Shown here in pieces: positions 63,101 through 64,000 of a stretch of 64,000 bases of DNA. The position numbers and the translations under genes were made by a program. The stretch is from Muricea muricata (lineage: Eukaryota; Cnidaria; Anthozoa; Malacalcyonacea; Plexauridae). How positions within the stretch are numbered: position 1 is the first letter of the stretch; the number at the start of each line of letters is the position of its first letter. Location of the stretch: positions 29,056,246 through 29,120,245 of the forward strand of contig OY979717.1 of NCBI GenBank assembly GCA_963855995.1, given 5' to 3'. The notes under the pieces are model-generated. The model saw nothing but the letters and a program-made list of their open reading frames with translations, was not told where the DNA came from and did not search any database.

Positions 63101-63943
63101 GCCTCGTATGGAAATGTTTTCTCGAGCACCTTTTGGCCATCAAGATGTACATGTAAACATGTCATCTGGCTCGCCACCGAACTACCACACCTCACCTAGA
63201 ACTCCAGTATCGCCTGGGTTTATCGCACACCCTGCGAATCATGTTCCTGTCAACCATCAAACAATGTTTCGCAACGCCCCAGGGGTACCAGCTCGTACAA
63301 CTTTTCCACTACAGCAAACTAGAGCTATACACGGTGCACAGCTGTTTGGCAGTCCTAACAATCCCTTTCAATTTGGCACTTTCACCGGCGACTATAACGT
63401 ATTCGTGAACAGCCCTCCCCCACCTTATAGGTCTCCACCTGGTCTGCTCCAACGAGGACCTGGTTGCTCCCCTGTTGCTAGACATGATATTTCGAACCAA
63501 GGCCCTCGTGTTTTCTCCTGCGAGGATTTGGAAAGAGGTGGTAGACTTGTTGAATTTCCGAAGGGTGATCAGGCCGTTGGTTTCCCACGAGCACCGACAT
63601 CTCAGGCAATCAGCCTTGGAACAACTGAAACAACACTGAACTGTAATAGTCAGCCTTCTGTGTTAGAGGGTTTGCGGTTGCTGAATATGAATGAAGCCAA
63701 TTCATCTGTTCAGGTAACTGACCAAAAAGAAACTGTTTTTGGACGTGCTATTGCTCCGTGTATTGTGAGTTCAGGTAAAGTTGTCCAAGATTTCAAGCCG
63801 CCAGCCAGGGTTGAAGATGTTGCTGTTACAACTATGGTAAGAATATGAGATTACGCTGTAAAAATTAAGTCTGGGGCAATTAAAACAGTCTTTGGATGGA
63901 GTTACTGTACCACGAACAAAGTATTTGCATGATGAGGTAAAAG
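35958..63943 (+). CDS. TUT4/TUT7: TUT4/TUT7-type terminal uridylyltransferase gene (spliced, 3' end beyond window)
   Basis: Twenty exons listed separately encode about 1,425 codons in the order found in animal TUT4/TUT7 (ZCCHC11/ZCCHC6). The order is a basic N-terminus, an inactive nucleotidyltransferase with its own PAP-associated domain, an acidic linker, a CCHC knuckle, the active nucleotidyltransferase, a second PAP-associated domain, another CCHC knuckle and a Pro-rich tail. In known animals these enzymes add uridines to mRNA and small-RNA precursors in the cytoplasm. Exon phases agree at all joins I could make. One segment of about 31 residues between the exons at 46160-46196 and 47720-47836 is missing. 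The end of the gene lies past 64000. No other host gene overlaps it. Confidence 0.92.
36885..37076 (-). repeat. Inverted duplicate of an exon-like segment, left arm
   Basis: On the minus strand it reads FYDNGGLPKLIGLSNCEGII then STCSICSRSFQSLITFF, a Cys-x2-Cys finger-like peptide. It is the diverged reverse complement of 37201-37385, and similarity extends into the flanking non-coding bases (GTGAAAAAATGTGATTT). It lacks an AG acceptor at the matching place and is antisense to the TUT gene. Confidence 0.6.
37266..37399 (+). CDS. Candidate TUT4/7 exon or decayed exon copy
   Basis: After an acceptor TTTTCTTCAAG at 37255-37265 the frame continues in phase 0 with FYKNGGNQKLKKPGLSECER. The phase fits the donor of the exon at 35958-36158. 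The Cys pair seen in the antisense copy is absent here, and no good in-phase donor precedes the stop at 37398-37400. It may be a decayed N-terminal zinc-finger exon. Confidence 0.3.
37988..38413. mobile_element. TIR element centred on the second GA/GA-GNA palindrome
   Basis: Outer inverted arms (about 60 bp) read AAATGCAAATGCTGTAATT(C/T)GATTGG at the left and the complement at 38385-38413, with CGCTATCTA and CCTTGA blocks inside them. The centre is the palindrome at 38128-38241. No coding capacity. Confidence 0.75.
38128..38241. repeat. Palindrome with GA/GA-GNA apex, copy 2
   Basis: Arms CTAACAATTAGATTAC and GTAATCTAATTGTTTTAG pair, then TTTCTATG/CATAGAAA and TGATAGTTGAT/ATCAACTATCA. The apex is GAGGGCGAAGCCCGA at 38176-38190: opposed GA dinucleotides, a GGGC/GCCC stem and a GAA loop. 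The sequence GCGAAGC at the tip is the known unusually stable DNA mini-hairpin. A half copy of the outer arm (ATAATCTAATTGTTA) occurs at about 38500. Confidence 0.92.
38811..39221. mobile_element. MITE with GAATGGACCGATTGC ends, copy 1
   Basis: Left AAATTTGAATGGACCGATTGCATTATGG faces right CCATAATGCAATCGGTCCATTG. Inner complementary blocks include ATCCTAAAATTAGTAAAATTGCA. It ends about 15 nt before the acceptor AG of the exon at 39238. A relative lies at 51157-51543. Confidence 0.85.
39238..39403 (+). CDS. TUT4/TUT7: TUT4/7 exon: helix before inactive NTase
   Basis: Encodes ELVMRDLPTPGPHQLAAVTK through LRWKVFNGIKNLFEQEFK, corresponding to the helical segment (…LP.P....L......V....GLS..DL..R..V...) that leads into the N-terminal nucleotidyltransferase of TUT4/7. 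Acceptor TTGTAG, donor AAAG|GTGTGA. It ends with one base of a Gly codon completed by the next exon. Confidence 0.88.
39458..39674. mobile_element. Harbinger-like MITE, TIR GGGCCTGTTTATATGA
   Basis: Left TTTAGGGCCTGTTTATATGA faces right TCATATAAACAGGCCCCTAAA, with further CGGCTAGACGGGA/CGGCTAGGCGGGA and CCCG pairing inside. GGGCCTGTT ends are typical of PIF/Harbinger-type MITEs. It lies in the intron after the exon at 39238-39403. Confidence 0.85.
40334..40422 (+). CDS. TUT4/TUT7: TUT4/7 exon: inactive NTase signature
   Basis: Encodes CSLRLFGSSKCGLGLKTSDI then NIYLDEENE. This is the GSS...G...SD motif of a Pol-beta-type nucleotidyltransferase, but the second catalytic acidic residue is Asn (SDIN in place of SDLD). 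The same loss marks the non-catalytic N-terminal module of vertebrate TUT4/7. Acceptor CTATAG, donor GAG|GTAAAA, ending in phase 0. Confidence 0.93.
40560..40611 (+). CDS. TUT4/TUT7: TUT4/7 exon: inactive NTase helix
   Basis: Encodes ETIPKIFLAFLNTLKGC, the helix following the signature (…LL..VL..LK…). Acceptor TTCCAG, strong donor GTAAGT. It ends with one base carried to the next exon. The palindromic element at 40622 starts only about 10 nt after this exon's end. Confidence 0.85.
40622..41052. mobile_element. ACAACTTGT-rich palindromic element
   Basis: The whole 430 bp is built from ACAACTTGT/ACAAGTTGT words and is globally palindromic: CGCACACGTAAAAATGTCAC at the left against the GTGCTTTGTTACGCGTGTAC end, then GTTGTGTTCGCAC against GTGCGAACACAAC. 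Non-coding, inserted just inside the intron. Confidence 0.88.
41828..42483. mobile_element. TIR element, ends CCGTATTCTCTCTATTT
   Basis: TACCGTATTCTCTCTATTTT at the left faces AAATAGAGAGAATACGATA at the right. Next to each end lies a C/G-rich run (GCCCCTCGGAGGGC; GGGGGAGGGGGGGGGAGC). No coding sequence. The G-rich strand could form quadruplexes. Confidence 0.75.
42858..42912. repeat. 22-bp tandem repeat
   Basis: CAGGGCTCGTTCATTTACA occurs twice in succession, and CAGGGCTCGTTC a third time. Confidence 0.85.
43134..43203 (+). CDS. TUT4/TUT7: TUT4/7 exon: inactive NTase strand
   Basis: Encodes DKVCEVKEEFETNWPMINF then KDAT, matching the (…VDVESDF.AKVPVV...) region of TUT4/7. The first base pair AT completes the Asp codon begun in the previous exon. 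It ends two bases into the next codon at CAG|GTACGG. Confidence 0.75.
44185..44421. mobile_element. MITE, TIR GCCAGTTGTTTAAAGC
   Basis: Left GGCCAGTTGTTTAAAGCTGG faces right GCTTTTGAACAACTGGC. Inner TGGGTTAGC/GTTAACCCA also pair. A fragment of one end (GAACAACTGGCCCCAGGCGT) is present at 40014-40033. Confidence 0.78.
44631..45982. mobile_element. Harbinger-like TIR element, GGCCCTGTTTACATGG ends
   Basis: Left TTAGGCCCTGTTTACATGGA then GGTAGGATGACCCTAGCAG faces right GGGTCAACCCGCCTCCTTGT then AAGCAGGCCCTT. A second, internal set of GGGTAACCCTA words lies near 45600-45680, which may reflect a nested related insertion. The frame at 45693-46022 has no recognised transposase features. Confidence 0.65.
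46160..46196 (+). CDS. TUT4/TUT7: TUT4/7 micro-exon in inactive NTase
   Basis: A 37-nt exon encoding SGLTCRLSAGNHS. It matches the short SGL.CR.S.GN segment of TUT4/7 exactly where expected. The acceptor is TTTTTTAG with a long pyrimidine tract, and the donor TCT|GTAAGT. The initial T completes the AG left by the exon at 43134-43203, and it ends in phase 0. Confidence 0.85.
46495..46545. repeat. CGCGAGAGTTTTAATT tandem repeat
   Basis: Three consecutive 17-18 bp units, with a variable base between them. Located in the intron where a coding segment is missing. Confidence 0.8.
46650..46940 (-). CDS. Unassigned 97-codon minus-strand frame
   Basis: Starts MKCTNYHAPCQLCWN and contains a second CVTC motif followed by charged helical sequence (KADEEALLKRRSL). 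Two Cys pairs give a zinc-finger-like look. No homologue is recognised and it overlaps the inverted repeat at 46806-47165, so it may be a chance frame or a repeat-encoded peptide. Confidence 0.25.
46806..47165. repeat. Imperfect inverted repeat, 360 bp
   Basis: Left ACATAGATATCTCATATACA followed by CTAGATGGTGCATC is complementary to GATGCGCTATCTAGTGTATA followed by TGAGATATCTATGG. Further in, GGTCGTTCC (46892) pairs with GGAACGACC (47051). Unknown element type. Confidence 0.75.
47720..47836 (+). CDS. TUT4/TUT7: TUT4/7 exon: first module PAP-core helices
   Basis: Encodes ICEVDRQAAGTLPSYSLFLM then VIHYLQQVEPPVLPVIHEK, the (G.LPSY...LMV..FLQQ..PP.LP.) motif of the helical domain of the first module. 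Acceptor TTTATAG, donor AAG|GTAATT, phase 0 at both ends. The residues between this exon and the micro-exon were not found. Confidence 0.93.
48745..48985. repeat. TTTCACATGTGAAA palindrome cluster
   Basis: At least nine full or degenerate copies of the 14-bp palindrome TTTCACATGTGAAA within 240 bp, irregularly spaced. Each contains CACATGTG, an E-box-type core. Located in an intron of the TUT gene. It could be a repeat-element interior or a bHLH-binding cluster. Confidence 0.85.
49190..49249 (+). CDS. TUT4/TUT7: TUT4/7 exon: linker in first module
   Basis: Twenty codons: CGDDLTKYVEEEDYDLLTRV. It is acidic and falls in the variable loop between the helical domain and the PAP-associated domain. 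Phase 0 at both ends, acceptor TTACAG, donor GTC|GTAAGT. Identified by position, phase and splice sites more than by sequence motif. Confidence 0.7.
49562..49623 (+). CDS. TUT4/TUT7: TUT4/7 exon: first PAP-associated domain
   Basis: Encodes KKIWKTANKLSLGELWLGLL, the SLG.LWL.LL motif that opens the PAP-associated domain. Acceptor GTTTAG. It ends in AG that is completed to an Arg codon by the next exon. A hAT MITE starts 33 bp downstream. Confidence 0.92.
49657..49859. mobile_element. hAT-type MITE, copy 2
   Basis: 203 bp, opposite orientation to 11528-11730. Ends CAGTGGCGGATCCAG and CTAGATCAGCCACTG. Perfect 8-bp duplication TTGTTCGT at 49649-49656 and 49860-49867. Sits in an intron of the TUT gene. 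Confidence 0.95.
50645..50757 (+). CDS. TUT4/TUT7: TUT4/7 exon: first PAP-associated domain, middle
   Basis: Encodes FYSDYEKNDTHVVNIRQKKA through KSEKSWGKQQKLSVEG, corresponding to the FYT.DF....V.VR........W..R...IEDPF region. The canonical F-Y is retained after the split Arg codon. Acceptor TGTAG, donor GAAG|GTACAT. Confidence 0.9.
51157..51543. mobile_element. MITE with AATGGACCAATTCCC ends, copy 2
   Basis: Left AATGGACCAATTCCCCATTC with right GTTTGTCTAATAGGGAATTG. The interior reads as in copy 1 at 38811: CATCCTAAATATACTAAAGTTG, TGTATTACGCGCGGAAA and ATTTTACTAAATTAAGGATG. More diverged ends than copy 1. Confidence 0.72.
51638..51688 (+). CDS. TUT4/TUT7: TUT4/7 exon: DPF motif, first module
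   Basis: Encodes DPFSMKRNVARTIVKTN, the (I)EDPF...RNVAR motif of the first PAP-associated domain. Acceptor CCTACAG, donor AATG|GTAAGT. Confidence 0.93.
52054..52122 (+). CDS. TUT4/TUT7: TUT4/7 exon: end of first module
   Basis: Encodes VYRYMIEHLRVALVYFSHHP then GSS, matching the (..VYEY..ER.R.A..YF) helix that closes the module. Acceptor TTTAG, donor CAG|GTAGGT. Confidence 0.88.
53684..54334 (+). CDS. TUT4/TUT7: TUT4/7 exon: acidic linker and first CCHC knuckle
   Basis: 217 residues. An Asp/Glu/Ser-rich linker runs over the first two thirds (SSESGEDGEVGDENDEAGDE), consistent with disorder. Then come WENAEYVFDDSVLRKGDG and the zinc knuckle CKHCGENDHVVTNC (C-x2-C-x4-H-x4-C). It ends in LPPVPDWFKETLNAVCYCCK, the region before the catalytic NTase in TUT4/7. 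Confidence 0.93.
55130..55216 (+). CDS. TUT4/TUT7: TUT4/7 exon: helix before active NTase
   Basis: Encodes DDFGITQDGVKRREFYLKAL then ETYIRQYLP, the helix (…R..I...LE.FI...YP) before the catalytic strand. Acceptor TTTTAG, donor CCAG|GTGAAT, phases fit both neighbours. Confidence 0.85.
55495..55720 (+). repeat. Intronic dispersed repeat, copy 1
   Basis: Shares GGTGGC(C/G)G..AATTCGACCGTAATT, GCTCAGCACTTGAAACA.CG and GACATGA(T/C)CTA.TGCCTGAA with 57447-57600 and 59521-59730, all in the same orientation. No terminal repeats or coding sequence. Confidence 0.8.
55887..56088. mobile_element. Harbinger-like MITE, AGGCCCTGTCACA ends
   Basis: About 70-bp arms: AGGCCCTGTCACAAG...TTGCAACTTGCAATGCAATT at the left against AATTGCGTTGCAAGTTGCAA...GTGTGACAAGGCCT at the right. 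The flanking 3-bp TTA duplication (55884-55886 and 56089-56091) and ends fit PIF/Harbinger. Confidence 0.9.
56616..56965 (+). CDS. TUT4/TUT7: TUT4/7 exon: catalytic nucleotidyltransferase
   Basis: 117 residues with the full active-site set: LHLFGSSCNGFGFTGSDMDL (GSS signature and the first two metal-binding Asp in DMD), AITGAKVPIVKF, and the third Asp in METDISMYN. NTRLLKTYVDIDARVHILGC follows. These are the residues that bind the two metal ions in TUTases, so this module should be active. Acceptor TTTTAG, donor AAG|GTTAGC. Confidence 0.97.
57350..57720 (+). repeat. Pair of 80-bp direct repeats flanking intronic repeat copy 2
   Basis: GGCACTACTCCTGGAAAAAC at 57357 and GGCACCACCCCGGTAAAAAC at 57640 each continue into CCTGAAAATTTGACT, GCAGTAACCATCAA/ACAGTAACCATCAA and GTATACATACC. 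The second copy of the dispersed repeat (57447-57600) lies between them. Confidence 0.75.
58333..58524 (+). CDS. TUT4/TUT7: TUT4/7 exon: catalytic module helical domain
   Basis: Encodes LCDIGDASKGSLSSYAYILM through FLQQRQPPVIPVLQELYD, nearly the same as the CDIGDAS.GSLSSYAY.LM..FLQQR.PPVIPVLQE block of vertebrate TUT4/7. The Trp/His loop (EGHNCWFYNDLKKL) that follows lies near the nucleotide-binding region in this family. Phase 0 at both ends. Confidence 0.97.
59521..59730 (+). repeat. Intronic dispersed repeat, copy 3
   Basis: The most diverged copy: AATTATCCAATATAGCGACC, TTAATTGCTCAACACTGATG and AAGTGCCTGACAGTCTTTAA correspond to the other two copies at 55495-55720 and 57447-57600. Confidence 0.7.
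60218..60389 (+). CDS. TUT4/TUT7: TUT4/7 exon: second PAP-associated domain
   Basis: Encodes RSKWKPRNTESCGELWLGFL then RYYTEEFDYRRNVVCVRYLK and FEKLWNGRLMCIEG, matching NTES.GELWLGLLRFYTEEFDF...V..R......F...W....IEDPF. Acceptor TTTTTTCAG in phase 0, donor GAAG|GTACTT. Confidence 0.96.
60672..61325 (+). CDS. TUT4/TUT7: TUT4/7 exon: end of catalytic module, second CCHC, KREED repeats
   Basis: 218 residues. DPFVLSHNLAAALTLGMVKF opens it, then RFFFDVNILTNGFLPPADRN and the zinc knuckle CHVCGKIGHLSKEC. A Lys/Gln/Asp-rich disordered stretch follows. Near the end lies a coding minisatellite (61202-61301, 15-bp unit) giving seven consecutive KREED-type units, a highly charged helix-prone segment. 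Confidence 0.96.
61343..61768. mobile_element. MITE, GGTGGCT ends, TTAA duplication
   Basis: GGTGGCTA at the left and GAGCCACC at the right, each flanked by TTAA (61339-61342 and 61769-61772). It starts 17 nt after the exon donor at 61325. Inside it (61446-61518) is a hairpin with arms CTTATTAAGCTTTGTG and CACAAAGCTTAATAAG. Confidence 0.82.
62292..62446. mobile_element. hAT-type MITE, CAGTGGCGAAGCCAGCCCGAC ends
   Basis: 155 bp with CAGTGGCGAAGCCAGCCCGA at the left and its complement ending CTTCGCTACTG at the right. Flanked by CGTTGAGT and CGTTGACT, an 8-bp duplication with one later change. Different family from the 203-bp hAT MITEs but the same terminal CAGTGGCG. Confidence 0.9.
62809..63836 (+). 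CDS. TUT4/TUT7: TUT4/7 exon: Pro/Ser-rich tail
   Basis: 343 residues, rich in Pro, Ser and Gly with repeated SPP, SPG and PPSP motifs (KSPPRMFKYQPLSPPISPGN). Low-complexity Pro-rich tails are usual after the zinc knuckles in TUT4/7. AC completes the Asp codon from the previous exon. Donor ATG|GTAAGA in phase 0. Confidence 0.85.
63889..63943 (+). CDS. TUT4/TUT7: TUT4/7 candidate next exon
   Basis: Acceptor AAAACAG is followed in phase 0 by SLDGVTVPRTKYLHDEVK and a donor AAAG|GTAGGT. An alternative donor GAG|GTAAAA lies 7 nt earlier. No family motif. The gene continues beyond the window. Confidence 0.5.
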
Positions 63944-64000
63944 GTAGGTAAAACTGTTTTGGGTAAAAGTGCTTGAATATTTATTACTAAAGCCTGGTTC

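Overview
The window is AT-rich animal nuclear DNA: spliced exons with GT/AG junctions, TTAGGG telomere-type tracts, and many DNA and retro-elements. The mix (BEL/Pao, a GIY-YIG Penelope-like element, dense MITEs, P2X7-tail-like fragments) suggests a cnidarian or similar marine invertebrate. That assignment is inference.

Layout. 1-4160: MITE copies and unexplained AT-rich DNA. 4161-11461: a complete but broken BEL/Pao LTR retrotransposon on the minus strand, with 256-bp LTRs and CTTGT target duplications. 11462-17020: a hAT-type MITE, a dispersed repeat, a long palindrome and a 225-bp (AT)n tract. 17021-20191: a broken Penelope-like element with inverted terminal arms; a 504-bp fold-back element sits inside its reverse transcriptase. 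20423-23418: further inverted-repeat elements and a 264-bp tandem duplication. 23535-29855: a telomere-type repeat tract split by a second, unrelated BEL/Pao element on the plus strand (TSD GTTAG). 30335-35116: more TIR elements and three protein-coding relics: a transposon tail module, a P2X7-tail-like fragment and a Gypsy RT fragment.

35958-63943 and beyond holds the one clear host gene: a TUT4/TUT7-type terminal uridylyltransferase on the plus strand, in at least 20 exons spread over 28 kb and continuing past the window. Exon phases agree at every joined junction, and the order is that of animal TUT4/7: an inactive N-terminal nucleotidyltransferase module, a CCHC knuckle, the active nucleotidyltransferase with its PAP-associated domain, a second CCHC knuckle and a proline-rich tail. 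One segment of about 31 residues could not be located. The introns are full of MITEs, several ending within about 20 nt of a splice site.

The most unusual signal is a pair of otherwise unrelated palindromes (15602-15759 and 38128-38241). Both end in the same 15-nt apex: tandem GA/GA mismatches, a 4-bp GC stem that differs by a compensatory pair change, and a GNA triloop. A second is a pair of TIR elements that carry a tRNA-like pol III cassette and a telomere-like tract, with TIR modules that match within a copy but differ between copies.
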